Below are positions 14,642 through 29,251 of a stretch of DNA of 64,000 nucleotides, in pieces; within the stretch, counting starts at the first letter, position 1; each line of letters starts with the position of its first letter. Origin of the DNA: Anaeromyces robustus. Its lineage: Eukaryota > Neocallimastigomycota > Neocallimastigomycetes > Neocallimastigales > Neocallimastigaceae. The position numbers and the translations under genes were made by a program. The notes below the pieces were generated by a model that saw only the letters and a program-made list of their open reading frames with translations, searched no databases and was not told where the DNA came from. The stretch is taken from contig MCFG01000113.1 of the NCBI GenBank assembly GCA_002104895.1, forward strand, positions 40,001 through 104,000. Reading direction: 5' to 3'.

Positions 14642-17165
14642 AAAAATGAAATAATGACATTTTAAAATATTGAAAGTTATTATTATAGATAATTTTTCCA
14701 TATTTTTAAAATAATATAAACTATTTATAAACTATCTAATTTTTTAATTATATAAGTACTATATATAATTTATTTTAAAATATCTATTTTTAAAAAAAAA
14801 ATAAATGCAATTATTTAAAATAATTATTTTTTTTTAACTAAATATTTGTAACATATCATATAAATATTTAAAAATACATAATATCTTAGGGTAGAAAATA
14901 TAGATATTTCAAAAAAAAAAAGAAAAAAAAAAAAAAGAAAAAAATATATATATATGTATATATATATATAAATAGATATTCAAAATTATATATAAAACTA
15001 AAAAAAAAAAAAAAAACAATATAAATTAATTATTTTATTAATTATTATTCAAATATTTTTTAATTTTATTATTAAATATTTAAACATATTTCATCTTAAT
15101 TCCAGTATTATATAAAAATAAATAATTATAAAATAAATAATTATAAAAAGGATTATTAATTAACTTTTTTTTTAAATACTAGAAAACTAGAATAGCGTTT
15201 CTCATTTTGACAAAAAATTCATAAAAATGTTGTTGTATTATTAATGATAGTATAAAAAAATTTTTTTATTTTTATTTTTTTTTGTATAGTATATATATTT
15301 TGTATATTATAAAATATAAAATATATCAAAATTTTTTATATTGATAATATTATCTATTCCTATTATTTTTATTCAATGTATAATACTTTACAATATTATT
15401 TGTGTATTTCTAATAAAATGAATGATTTCTTTTTCATGCAGATTTATATTAAAATTGAAATAAAAAATAAAAAATAAAAAAAAAAAAAAATAAAAAATAA
15501 AAAATAAAAATATTAAATAGTAAATATTAAATATATTAAGTATATAACTTTATTAAATAATTAATTATTAATTATTAATAAATAAATAGATAAATAATTA
15601 TAATTTAAATATAATTTTGGACTTTTTAAAAAAAAAATCATTATTATATGATGATGATAATAATTTATTTAAAAATATGGATATATTTTAAGCTATAATA
15701 AATTGTTATTTTATTGTCAAAACTACTTTTATTATATATTAAAAAAAAGTTATATATATGAATTATATCATTATTTATTATTTATTATTTATTATTTATT
15801 ATTTATTATTTATTATTTATTATTTATTATTTATTATTTATTATTTATATTTTATATTTTATATTTTATATTTTATATTTTCCTATTTAACAGGGTTATT
15901 ATCATATTGTCATTATTTTTGAATGCTTAACATATTGTTTTTTTTTTTTTTTCCCAATTTTTATAATTTTTTTTTTTCCCAATTTTTTATATTTTATTTT
16001 TTATAATTTTTTTTATAGTTTTTTTATTTACATGTAAATTTTAAAATTTTTAAAATTAATAATTATTTAACTAATAAGAAATTCTTCCTAAAAATTAATC
16101 CACATTTTATTTTTTATTTTTTCTTATTTCTTTTTTCCATATGCTTATATTTAAATAAAATATATATTTAATATATTCAATTATATTCTATTATATTATA
16201 TTCTATTCTATTATTTTATATTCTATTATTTTATATATTTATAAATTTTTTTGTGAAGTTGTTTTACAATATTTTATTTAATTTTTCCTATATTAAAATT
16301 GCGAATTTGTGTATTTAAATAGACCAATAAAATGTTAAGATAATACAAAAATTTTTTCAATGTAAAATATTAACCAATAAATATAAAGATATAAATACAT
16401 TATTTAAATCTAAAACTGTACATTCTTATATGATAATACGAAAATATAAATATATATTAATTTAAAAAGACATGACTTAATAATTTTTTGATTAAAAAAA
16501 TATATATATATAATAATTTATAATAATTATATATTACTTTTCTTTTTTTTTATTCATTTAAATATTGTACAATATATTATTATATATATTATTATATTGT
16601 ATTATATATTATCATATTGTATTATTTAATAATCTCAATTTAAAATAATATAATAAATAAATTAAAATGTATATTAGATAATAAAGAAATGAATTAATAA
16701 AAATTAAAAATTGAAAAAAATATAAATAATAAAATATTCAAATTAATTTTAAAATTTTTTTTCTTTATTTTATTTATTTTAAATTAATTATTAATATTTA
16801 TAATTATAAAAATCATTAATTAATATTGATAATTTTATAATCTATACATAATTTATATAAGATAAAATAGTAATAATAATAAAAAAAAAAAAAAAAACAA
16901 CAACTAAATTTAATTATCTATAATATAATAAGATTCAATTTAAAATTTAAGATTAAATATAATAAAACAAAGTTTTTAAGGACTATATGAAATAATAATA
17001 AATATAATATATAGATCTTTTTATTTATTTCTTTAATTTTTTTTTTTTTATTTTACTTTTTATTTTTATAATTTTATATTTATGTAATTTTTTTTTGTAA
17101 TATAAATTTTTAAACTTAAAGAAAAAAAAAATAAAAATAAAAATAACAGTAAAAAATTTAAAAAT
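14642..17165. other. AT-rich intergenic region upstream of the bZIP gene
   Basis: No gene seen. It holds a partial direct repeat of the neighbouring orphan frame (about 14839-14866) and a run of TATTATT repeats at about 15767-15852. The open frame at 15703-15930 is derived from that run. Confidence 0.65.
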
Positions 17166-18252
17166 ATGTTATCTAATAATGAAGAATTAAATGACATAAT
17201 AAGTCATCCCTTAAATTTACCTTCAGATTTTCATGTTCCAACCAATTATAAAGCATTATGTCAATTACTTGAACATAATCACCAACATCATTTTAAATCT
17301 ATTAATGAAATGTGTTATGGTTGTGATAAATTAGAAAATATTAAAAATGTTCAAGAAAATGAAGATTTAAACGAAAAAATTGAACATATACAACCTCAAA
17401 ATCATGAACATTTATGTTCATTACATGCTCTTCAATTTTATCCTTGTTTAGAAGATAATATGGAAATTATTGGAGAACTAAATACTTATGCTAAATTAGA
17501 AGACTCTACTGGAAATTCTTCTACTGAAAAAAAATCTAATGATATTAAAACTGAAATTAAAAAAGGAAATGATATTCCTTTAAATACTACTACAAAACCT
17601 GTACTTGTCAATGATTTAATTCAACAAAACATTACTATTAATAATATCAATCAAAATAATAATAATAATACTATTCTTATAAAAAATGAAAATAATGAAA
17701 GTGAAAAAAAGAATAATTTAACGACAAAAGAAACACCTTCTATGTACATTCCTGCTACCTATCCTCCATATGACAATTTAATAATTCCAGATAATCAATA
17801 TAACAATAAAAAAGACGATGTAAATACTTCTGAACAACTTTTAGATAATTTAATAAAAGCTCAAAGTAATAATGTAAAATCTGTTTATAATCCTTTAAAT
17901 AATGTGCCACCAATTTTAAATGGACAAGAAATAAATCAACAAATCAATTCAAAGCCCCTTACTTATACTGAACCTCTTACTTCTATGGTAAATATTATTA
18001 ATTATTATCTTTATTATTATAATAACGATATTTATTATTAAATTTAATATAAATCTTTTAAAATAAATAATAATAATAATAATAATAATAATATAATATA
18101 ATAATAAATAAAAATAACAATAAAAATAAAAATAATATAAATATAAATATAAAATACATAAAATATAAATATAAAGATAAAATAAGTAAATAAATAAATA
18201 AATAAATAAAGAAATAAATAAATAGTATTTAAGTTTATAAGATACTTAGATA

Positions 18253-18284
<32 letters not shown>

Positions 18285-19369
18285 ACAAAAAATTTTTTTC
18301 AAATAATTACTTTAGATAATAAAAATAATAAATAATAAATATTAAAAAGTTAATATTATTTAATATTCATATTTTACTAATATTTTTATATATATATATA
18401 TATTTTTTTTAAAAAAAAAATTATTATAATATTTTAATATAGAATGCTATTAATAAAATGTCAGCCGATAATATTAAAGGTGTATATAATATGTTAAATA
18501 ATTTAACAACAAAAGTTGATAATAATAATTTAAATATGAATGGATATCCTTCTTTATCAATAATGGATAATGAAAAGATAGCAACAAATTTACCAAATAT
18601 ATATACAAAAAGTCATTCACTTCCTATTTATGCAGAAAGGAATTTAATGAATTCATCTACACCTTCTTCTTCTTCATCCCTACTTAACAAAAATAATAAT
18701 TTAACTTCATTAACGACAACTGAAATAAATAATACAATGATTCCTTCTACTAATAATAATAATCCAATAACAACTGCACTTTTAAATCAATCTCTTGTTA
18801 ATATAAATACTAATTCAACACCATCTAATTTAACTTATACATCCCCTACTTCATCATTAAATATTTCAACTAGTTCAACCTCAAATATAGATTTATCTGT
18901 AATTCCTCCTATACAATCTAACCTTTCATCAATATCAAATCCAGCCATACCAACAACATCTAATCTTTCTAATTTTAATAATTCATCATTTTCATCAACT
19001 AATCCTACAGCAATTTTACCAAAAACTGAAGATAAATCCCGTTTAAAAACTACAACTCAAGAAACAAAATCAAGATTTACTAATCTAGCTAGAACTGTAG
19101 CTCCACCTCTTAAAGTAAATCCACCAAAAACTTATGTTAAAAATACAACTATTAGAAATAAACCTTCAGCAATTGATCCAGAAGAAAAAAGAAGAAGAAA
19201 TACAGAAGCTTCAGCTAGATTTAGAGCACGTAAAAAATTTACAGAAATTATGTTAAAACAACAAACTCATGATTTGAGTTGTAAATGTTGTGAATTAGAA
19301 AAACAATTAGCAGAAGCTAAAAGAGAAATTTATTGGTTAAAACAATTATTAATTGCTAAACAGTCTTAA
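17166..19369 (+). CDS. bZIP transcription factor, Cys-3/MetR-like basic region
   Basis: Two exons, 17166-17987 and 18443-19369, joined in phase 0 across a 455-bp GT-AG intron, give 582 residues. The C-terminus is a classic bZIP. The basic region near residues 522-540 reads RRRNTEASARFRARKK, with the invariant N-x7-R pair at about N527 and R535. A zipper follows with heptad positions Leu, Leu, Leu, Ala, Leu. The SARFR core resembles fungal Cys-3/Met28-type factors of sulfur metabolism, so that role is a guess from family. The long N-terminal part is Asn/Ser/Thr-rich and disordered. Near residues 50-87 it has a C-x2-C and a C-x2-H pair that could bind metal. Acts in the nucleus; target genes are unknown. 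Start chosen at the first Met after an A-rich leader. Confidence 0.88.
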
Positions 19370-20452
19370 GCAATTTCAAAATTTAAAATAATTATATATA
19401 AGAACTATATATAATATATATGGTTATATTAAACATTAATGTTATAAAAAAATGAGATAAAAATGATAAAAAAAAAAATTTTTTTTTCTATTGTTTTTAT
19501 ATATATATTATATTGATATTGGTTTTTTTTTTTTATTTTTTTATTTAATTATATTTAATAAATTAATTTATTAAATTAAATTTTATTTATTCTTTTTTTC
19601 TTTTTTCTTTTTTCATTTTTTAACTTAAATGAATGACAAAATATTTTCTTTTCATAATAGATAGAATCAATTATAAAATAATAATAATAATAATAAATAT
19701 TTTTTTTTTGTTATTAAAAAATAAATAAATAAAAAGCTTTATTATTTATTTTTTAGTTATATTTATATTTATTTATATATTTATTTTCAATTTTAATATT
19801 AATTTATTTAAACTGATTTAAACATTTCACTTAAATCATAATAATTTATTTGACTACTTATTTATTTGTCTTTTTTTTTCTTTTTCTTTTTTTTTATGAA
19901 TTATTTAATATAAATATTTGTAAAAAAAAATTAAAAAAAAAAAAAAAAAAGATTTTTTTAAAATTATAATAATAAACACGGTATAAAAAATTTTAAAAAA
20001 AAATCTATAAATTATCTTTTTCTCTCTCTAATATTAAATATTTTCTAATAATAGTGTTAATAATTTTGTTATTAATAGTAAAATAAAAAAAATAATTTCA
20101 CTACTTTAATATTAATTAATATTAAATAATAGATATATATATATTTTAATTAATATTGATATCAGTGATAATGATATTCTTTTAACTATTAATGAAAAGA
20201 AAAGAAAAGAAAAGAAAGAGAGGATTATCCACTTATATAGATAATATAGGAAAAAATAATCAAAAAATAAAAAAAAAAATATAATAAAATAAAATAAAAT
20301 TTTGAAAATCCTGTCAAAAATATTTTAAATATATATATATATATATATATATATTGAAATTAATAAAACATTAAAAAAAAATAATAAAAAAAAAGATGTA
20401 CAAAACTTGGGAATAGTTATCATAATAAAATTTTTATTTAATTTATTTATAT

Positions 20453-20484
<32 letters not shown>

Positions 20485-20904
20485 TTATATTTATTTATTT
20501 ATATTTATTTATTTATTTATCTATTTATTTATTAATTTATTTATATTTAATTTATTTATTGATTATTTATTAATTAATAAATTTATTTATTTATTATTTA
20601 TTTATTTATTTATTTATTTATTAATTAATTTATTAATTAATTAATTAATAAGTTATAATAATAATAATAATTAAAAAAATTATTATACATCGATATATTT
20701 TTTATGTATTATTCCATAAATTTATCTATAAAAAGTTTGATTTATGGATTAACCTATTATCTTTCAATCATTTTATAAAATATGAATAAAGTTATTTTAT
20801 TATTTAAAAAAAAATTTTTTTTTTTTAAAATTTTCTATTTGTCGAAGTAATCATAAATAGTTAATTACATTTACATTTTACTATAAAATTTATATTATAT
20901 AAAA
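19370..20904. other. AT-rich intergenic region with TTTA repeats
   Basis: Separates two plus-strand genes. Apart from poly-A/T tracts, the main content is an irregular TTTA/TTAA microsatellite at about 20441-20650. No gene seen. Confidence 0.7.
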
Positions 20905-22956
<2,052 letters not shown>

Positions 22957-24178
22957 TTTAATGAAAAAAAAAATTTTTTTTATTCATTATATACTTAATA
23001 AAATCAAAAATATATACATTTATTTATTCGCAGTATAAAATAAATCGAGAAAGATCTATATCTATTTACATTTTACTTAAATGAAAGTAATAAAAATAAA
23101 AAATAAAATAAAATAATAATAAAAAAATAACTTTAGAAAAAAATGGGAAAATAAAAAATAATAATTATAATAATAATAATAATAATAACAATAATAAATA
23201 ATAATAAATAATAATAATAAAAAAACATTATACATATATATGCTATATTAATATATTAATAAATATTAATAAATAATTAATAAAGTAAAAATAAAAAATA
23301 AAAATAATAAAAATATTAATAACAGATTTCTTTTTTTTTTTTTTTTTTTTTTTTCAAAATGTATATAATATGGTGGGACAATATTAATGACTTAGAAAGT
23401 CAAAAGGATTTGACTATTCATAATTTACTTAAATTTAATAAAAAAAAATTTTTTTTTTCTTATTCATTATATACTTAATAAAATCAAAAATATAGACACT
23501 TATTTATTCGCAGTATAAAATAAATCGAGAAAGATCTATATCTATTTACATCTTACTTAAATGAAAGTAATAAAAATAAAAAATAAAATAAAATAAAATA
23601 AAATATCTTTTATTAGATAATGTATATATAATATAATATAAAAATTTTTTTTATATTATATATAATTAAAAAAAAAAAAAAAAAAAGAAAGAGAAAAAAA
23701 AAATTTTTTTTTTTAATATTTTATTATAATAGATGAAAAGGAAAAATGAAAAGTAAGAAAAAAAAAAAAAAAAAAAAAAGAAAAAAATATATGTAGATTA
23801 TTTAATTAAATTTTTAAATTTTTTATTTGTACTACATTGAAATATGAATCATTTTATAATTTTATAAAAAATTAAATATTATATAGTTTATTATATTATG
23901 TATATAAGGTTATATTATTAATTTCTAGTTATTAAATTTTTTTCAAAATCTCTCTAGATTAGTATTTTAGGATTTAAATGCTTTTTTATTTATTTATTAT
24001 TAATTATTTTCTGTACATGTATATAAGAATAAAATATTCGATATATATATAATAAAAATCGATAAAAAAAACAAACAAAATTTCATTAAAATATATAATA
24101 AAAATAATATTAAAATACTATATACAATATATAAAATATAAAATATTTAATATAAAATATTTTTTTTTTTTTTTTTTT
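22957..24178. other. Region between IDI and the RNF213-like gene
   Basis: Tail-to-tail interval between convergent genes. It contains the IDI 3' UTR (to about 23120) and its duplicate (listed separately). The rest is poly-A/T and AAT/AAAT microsatellite. No other gene is seen. Confidence 0.75.
23361..23607 (+). pseudogene. Recent duplicate of the IDI 3' end (last exon part plus 3' UTR)
   Basis: From TGGTGGGACAATATTAATGA at 23371 the sequence repeats 22894-23120 almost exactly for about 230 bp, with only a few substitutions and small A/T-run differences. The last 21 codons of IDI are present, followed by its 3' flank with TTATTTATTCGCAGTATAAA and AATCGAGAAAGATC. The normal TAA of IDI reads AAA here. 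There are no upstream exons and no promoter, so it is a truncated segmental copy. The offset from the parent is about 477 bp. Confidence 0.92.
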
Positions 24179-24874
24179 TTAGTCTAACATTCTATGTCTT
24201 CTTCTTTCATCAATTTTATCCCAATTATTTTTATTTGTTTTATTTTTCTTTTTATAATTTAAAATTTTAAATAATTCAACTGAATGTTTAACAAGAATCT
24301 TAAAACTCTTTAATTGTTCAATTTCATTTTCAAACATTTCTTTATTTTCTGAAGAATTAATGTTTTCTTTCCATAATTCTGGTTTATATTGTAATAATAA
24401 AATTATATTTAATTCGAAATTATTAAGTTGATCACTAATTAAATATCTCGAAATATATTTTCTAACTGCTGTTTTTAAATCTTTTTTACTAATTAAAAGA
24501 TTTTCATTTTTAAAATGATTCTTTATATTTTTAACTTGATTTTCATCCAATTTCTCAAAAGCTTTTTTTGAAACAATATTTAATATATTATCGAAGTTTT
24601 TGTATTCAACATATTCATAAAAGTCAGCTAATTTATTTAATTTAAGTGTAGAATCTTTAAAAATATTTAAAAATTGGTTATCAAGTTTAATAATGTTTCC
24701 AGGTATTGATTTCAATTCATCACTAAGTGTTTCTTCACCATTAACACTTTTATAATTAATGATATATATAAATAGAGTTTGCAAATTAAATAAAATTATT
24801 TTATAATCGATAGTTTTATTCAAATTTTTAATAATACTTCTTTCATTTTCAGTTAATAATTCTGTATTTTTCAA
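24179..24874 (-). CDS. RNF213-like gene, segment 10: C-terminal tail
   Basis: In the same frame as segment 9 after a single TAA: the reading is ILDY, stop, EKLKNTELLTENERSIIKN. Helical, ending in a basic DKIDERRRHRMLD, and then a TAA beside a long poly-T tract. It corresponds by position to the C-terminal domain of RNF213. A separate small gene is unlikely, because its only start would be a TTG. Confidence 0.7.
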   Translation of the reverse strand: MKNTELLTENERSIIKNLNKTIDYKIILFNLQTLFIYIINYKSVNGEETLSDELKSIPGNIIKLDNQFLNIFKDSTLKLNKLADFYEYVEYKNFDNILNIVSKKAFEKLDENQVKNIKNHFKNENLLISKKDLKTAVRKYISRYLISDQLNNFELNIILLLQYKPELWKENINSSENKEMFENEIEQLKSFKILVKHSVELFKILNYKKKNKTNKNNWDKIDERRRHRMLD

Positions 24875-24880
24875 TTTTTC

Positions 24881-27800
24881 TTAATAATCTAATATTATAG
24901 TTTCATTTTGATTAAATCCTTCAAAAGCATAATTAATGAATTCCTGATTTTGTTCATCTTCGAACATTCTTTTTTCTGGTAATAAAATATTAGCAAGTTC
25001 AATTTCAATGGATTCATAATCGAAACTATTTTTTATATTATATAAATAGTTGATATTTTCATTATTTTCTTGATAGCATTCTTTGTAAGAAAAAGTATTA
25101 ATTATATCATTAAATGAATTAAAATGATTATTTTTAATGTTTAATGAAACTATTGTTTCTGGATTTGCTTTTTGAACAATAATTCTTTTACTTATTTGAT
25201 TAGAATAAGAATATAGATAATTATGGACCGAATTATGTGTTATTAATGGATATAAAAATTCATTTTGATAAGTAATAAATCCTTTATAAGCAGTTGCTAT
25301 ATATTTTCCAAAACCATCTTCATATTTATCATTTAAAATATAAGCTAAGGGGGAACTTTCAGTAATCATATATGGTTCTAAATTTCCATGACAGTCATAA
25401 TTTTCAAATTTATTATAAATATTTTCCCATCCTTTTTTAAAATCATTAAACAAAAGCTGCATTTGTTCATCATTTTTTAATTCATTTCCAATTGTTATTT
25501 CTTCTTTCGCTTGATTTCTTGAATATTTATCTTTATACTTTTCTAATACATACACTATTAATGGATTAATCAATTTGAAATTTTCTAAATATTTAATACC
25601 TTCGTTATATATACAAGCACTTAAATAACTAAATATTACTGGATATTTTTCATTCATATTTTGAATTTTATTAAATTGTTCTGTAAATTGTTTAAAATTT
25701 GGATATATTGATATATTGAAATATTTTATTAAAGGATAATCATTTTCTGATAAATTGCTGATAGTGGAAGTTTCTTGCAAAATCGACTTTATTGTATCAT
25801 CTTGAATTTTAAGAAGGTCTTTATTATTCTTATTATATATTTCGTAATTTTTATTGTAATTTAATATTTCATTTTCAATAATTTTATCACACTCTTTTTC
25901 AAAAATTTCTCTTTCTTCTGGTGTTTTCAAAGATAGTTTATTATTAAATATAATAAATTTCAATTTTGTAATTATTAAATTTAAGAAACATTGTATATTA
26001 CCGACATTCCTTTCTAATAATTCATCAGTTAATATTTGCCATATGTTTTCTAGTATAGAAATAATTGATTTATTATTATTATTTGCATCTGAACAATAAA
26101 ATACTTCAATTTCATTTTTATTTAAATAACCCAATCTTATATTATAGAAAATACAAGAATAAAAAATAAAACTTAAAATTCTATATGTAATATTACACAT
26201 ATTTCTTACTTTTTTATTTTTATCAACAAAAAATGAATATTGGACAGGTTTAAAGCCTTTAATTTGGACATTTCTTTCTTCTTCTACTTTTTTCATGATG
26301 TCACTTAATAATTTATTAGAGACTTTTACTGGTGCTCCATTTCTCTGTTGTTCATCTTTGTAAATTCTTATATGTCCATCTCTTTTCACTGGTATATGAT
26401 TTTCTCCTCCAATTTCTTTACCACACATTTCACATATTCTTTTTTCCATAGGATATGTACATCTATCTACAACATACCAGTTATAACAAGGATTTATATT
26501 ACTAAAATTACATATATATATTCCTCCTGTTTTTCCACTATTAATATGCTTTTCAATTTGATATCCTGATTTTATTAATAATGAATCATTTGGTTCACCT
26601 CCTGGTATATAAATTTCTTTTAAATTAGATATTACTTTTTCAGAAAGAATTTCTGAATATACTGAGTTTTCATTTGAAAATGAGCATAAAAATGCAAATT
26701 TATATGAATATAATAATATTTCAAAAATTTTTCTATTACCACCATTACCACCACCTCCAGTATTACTACTACTACTACTGCTACTATTTTTATTATTATC
26801 ATTATTATTGTTATTATTATTATTTTGATTATTGTATATATTTTTTAACAATGGTAATAATTGGTTATTATAGTCCATATTAAAATATAATTTAAGTATT
26901 TTTTCTGAAAGAGGTGGAATTTTTAATTTATATAAAAGATTATTTATAAAGAAAGTTAATAAACTCCAATTTTCAGAGTCATATTCAAAATTTATGTTTG
27001 ATAATTCTTCATTTATTAATAAATCAAATAAATTTATATAACAGTTATTGTCGTTTTTATTTAATAAATCTAAAATATTATTTAAATTTTTGAACTTTGC
27101 AATTTTTGCATTATTATATGATTTTTTTAATTGTAAATAATAATTAATTGATTCATTATCAATGAATAAATAATCTAAAGTACTTGGAACCTTTTCAGTA
27201 AAATTAAAATCATCATTAAATAGATTAATTCTGTTTATACATTTAAGGAATTCTTTATAATCTTTAATTATAACTAAATTTAAAATTTTTAATATATATA
27301 TTTTAACAATTTTTCTAAACTGTCTTTTTTGTTCAGAACTGTTTTTCAAAAATGAAATAATGTCATCTTTTTTAATTTTCTCTTTATCAAAATTATCATA
27401 TATGAATTTAGTATAATAAAAACAGAAATATTTTATGTAAGAAACGGAATATAAAATACATAATTTGTTGTCATTTTTTATTTTGAAATTATTATCTTCA
27501 TAATTTTCTTCAATATAATTAATAAATGTTTTAAATTGATCATATAAATTTTTCAAATTATTATTTTCGTATTCTAAACAATATAAAAATTCAGTTTCAA
27601 AAAATGACATTAAAATTCCATCTAAATACATATTATTAGTTTTATTTAAAAACTTAATAATTTCTGAATTCTTATTTTTTTGTATCTGTTTTATAAATGA
27701 TATATTATTATTATCTTCATTGTTTCTATTATTATTAATACTTTCATTACTGCTATTTTCACTATTACTGTCTTCATCACTACTACATTCATTATTACTA

Positions 27801-29251
27801 TTATCATTATTACTTTCACTAATATAGAAATCACTACTTCCACTATTAATATCTTCATTACTACTACATTCATTATTATCATTATTACTTTCACTATTAT
27901 AATAATCACTACTTCCACTATTAATATCTTCATTATCACTATTTTTATTATTATTTTTTTCATTTCTATTTTTATTTTCATTACTATCTTTATTATTATT
28001 ATATAATCTTATATTCAATGGACATATGTTAAATTGATTAAGAATTGTTTGAAAAATAATTTTCGATTTTGATATAAATTTATTATTTGAACATAATTTT
28101 TTTAATAATATTAATCTATATTTATCAGTTTTAATTATTTTGATTTTATTGTTTATTAAGCATACAATAAAATCTGAATAGTTTTCTACATTTGAATTTT
28201 CTTTTAATGTTTTATCTAGGAAATTAAATTCCTTTTCAATTAATTTTTCCATTGAAAATATTAATGTTTCATCAGTTATACTACTATTATTTTTATTATT
28301 GTTATTCATTATTAATATGTAAGTATTAGCTTCTTGTTTTAATATTTTAAGATGATTTTCTAAATTATCGTCTAATAAAATTCCGCTTTTACTACAAATT
28401 TCTTGGAATTTTATAAAATCAAATAGATAATAAATTAATTTAATATCTTTTATATAAAATTCATGTTTTATGTTCATAATAATTTGTGAAAATGAATTTA
28501 ATTTATTAAATATTAATTCTATATTTTCTTTTGGTAATTCTTCTTCAATTTTTAATTTGCAATAAACAACAGGTTCTAAAATATTGTAAAAAATAAATTG
28601 TATGATATTAATATCACTAGATGATTTAAATTCTTTTTCTAATATTATTTGAGTTATATTTTTAATATAATTCTTTATATATAATTCCATAAAGGAAATA
28701 AATTCAACTATTATGAATATATAATCTTTATAGAATTCCAAAAATAATACAAATTTAAGTATATTTTCAAATGATAAATCTATTTTTTCATAATTATTTT
28801 CATTAATTTTTTTAGATATAAATATTTTATATAATGTATTGAAAAATTTCAAAATATTTTTATTTGAAAATATATTATTGGACTTCGATAAGAAGTATAT
28901 AATATAATCATTGAAAAAATATTTAATCAATTTACTATCTTTTGACCACATATTTAATATATTATTATAATAATTATTAATAAGTATACTTTCTGTCTCT
29001 TTAATTACTTTTTTTTCTAAATATTTTATATTTTCAAAATTCTCTGAATTATAAATATATTTATTTTGTTCAACTAAAAGATTAATATAATTAACATTTT
29101 TTCTTAATATTGAAATAATACAAGGATTGGAAAGGCCTAAATATATATTAATTTCTTTTCTTATTGATGAAAGTAATGAATAATTTTCAAAAGATATTTC
29201 TAAATCATTAATAAATAATTTATATACATTTTGAAATTCTTCATTTTCCAT
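24881..29251 (-). CDS. RNF213-like gene, segment 9: E3 shell with diverged RZ finger
   Basis: 1,456 codons, mostly helical. Residues about 400-500 are Ser/Asn/Asp low complexity, and a poly-N/poly-S/poly-G patch lies near residue 815. The RZ-type zinc region, around residues 905-945, reads GIYICNFSNINPCYNW, then VVDRCTYPMEKRICEMCGKE and IGGENH. The C-x5-C-x2-C part and IGG-NH are typical. The usual C-P-N-G-H start is replaced by C-N-F-S-N...N-P-C, so a Cys may stand in for the catalytic/ligand His. I see no C3HC4 RING, although human RNF213 has one before the RZ finger. Ends at an in-frame TAA (24881) with coding continuing beyond. Confidence 0.88.
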   Translation of the reverse strand: MENEEFQNVYKLFINDLEISFENYSLLSSIRKEINIYLGLSNPCIISILRKNVNYINLLVEQNKYIYNSENFENIKYLEKKVIKETESILINNYYNNILNMWSKDSKLIKYFFNDYIIYFLSKSNNIFSNKNILKFFNTLYKIFISKKINENNYEKIDLSFENILKFVLFLEFYKDYIFIIVEFISFMELYIKNYIKNITQIILEKEFKSSSDINIIQFIFYNILEPVVYCKLKIEEELPKENIELIFNKLNSFSQIIMNIKHEFYIKDIKLIYYLFDFIKFQEICSKSGILLDDNLENHLKILKQEANTYILIMNNNNKNNSSITDETLIFSMEKLIEKEFNFLDKTLKENSNVENYSDFIVCLINNKIKIIKTDKYRLILLKKLCSNNKFISKSKIIFQTILNQFNICPLNIRLYNNNKDSNENKNRNEKNNNKNSDNEDINSGSSDYYNSESNNDNNECSSNEDINSGSSDFYISESNNDNSNNECSSDEDSNSENSSNESINNNRNNEDNNNISFIKQIQKNKNSEIIKFLNKTNNMYLDGILMSFFETEFLYCLEYENNNLKNLYDQFKTFINYIEENYEDNNFKIKNDNKLCILYSVSYIKYFCFYYTKFIYDNFDKEKIKKDDIISFLKNSSEQKRQFRKIVKIYILKILNLVIIKDYKEFLKCINRINLFNDDFNFTEKVPSTLDYLFIDNESINYYLQLKKSYNNAKIAKFKNLNNILDLLNKNDNNCYINLFDLLINEELSNINFEYDSENWSLLTFFINNLLYKLKIPPLSEKILKLYFNMDYNNQLLPLLKNIYNNQNNNNNNNNDNNKNSSSSSSSNTGGGGNGGNRKIFEILLYSYKFAFLCSFSNENSVYSEILSEKVISNLKEIYIPGGEPNDSLLIKSGYQIEKHINSGKTGGIYICNFSNINPCYNWYVVDRCTYPMEKRICEMCGKEIGGENHIPVKRDGHIRIYKDEQQRNGAPVKVSNKLLSDIMKKVEEERNVQIKGFKPVQYSFFVDKNKKVRNMCNITYRILSFIFYSCIFYNIRLGYLNKNEIEVFYCSDANNNNKSIISILENIWQILTDELLERNVGNIQCFLNLIITKLKFIIFNNKLSLKTPEEREIFEKECDKIIENEILNYNKNYEIYNKNNKDLLKIQDDTIKSILQETSTISNLSENDYPLIKYFNISIYPNFKQFTEQFNKIQNMNEKYPVIFSYLSACIYNEGIKYLENFKLINPLIVYVLEKYKDKYSRNQAKEEITIGNELKNDEQMQLLFNDFKKGWENIYNKFENYDCHGNLEPYMITESSPLAYILNDKYEDGFGKYIATAYKGFITYQNEFLYPLITHNSVHNYLYSYSNQISKRIIVQKANPETIVSLNIKNNHFNSFNDIINTFSYKECYQENNENINYLYNIKNSFDYESIEIELANILLPEKRMFEDEQNQEFINYAFEGFNQNETIILDY

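Noticed and set aside
27691-27981. Ile/Val-rich minus-strand frame
   Set aside because: Out-of-frame reading of the Ser/Asn/Asp-rich stretch of segment 9.
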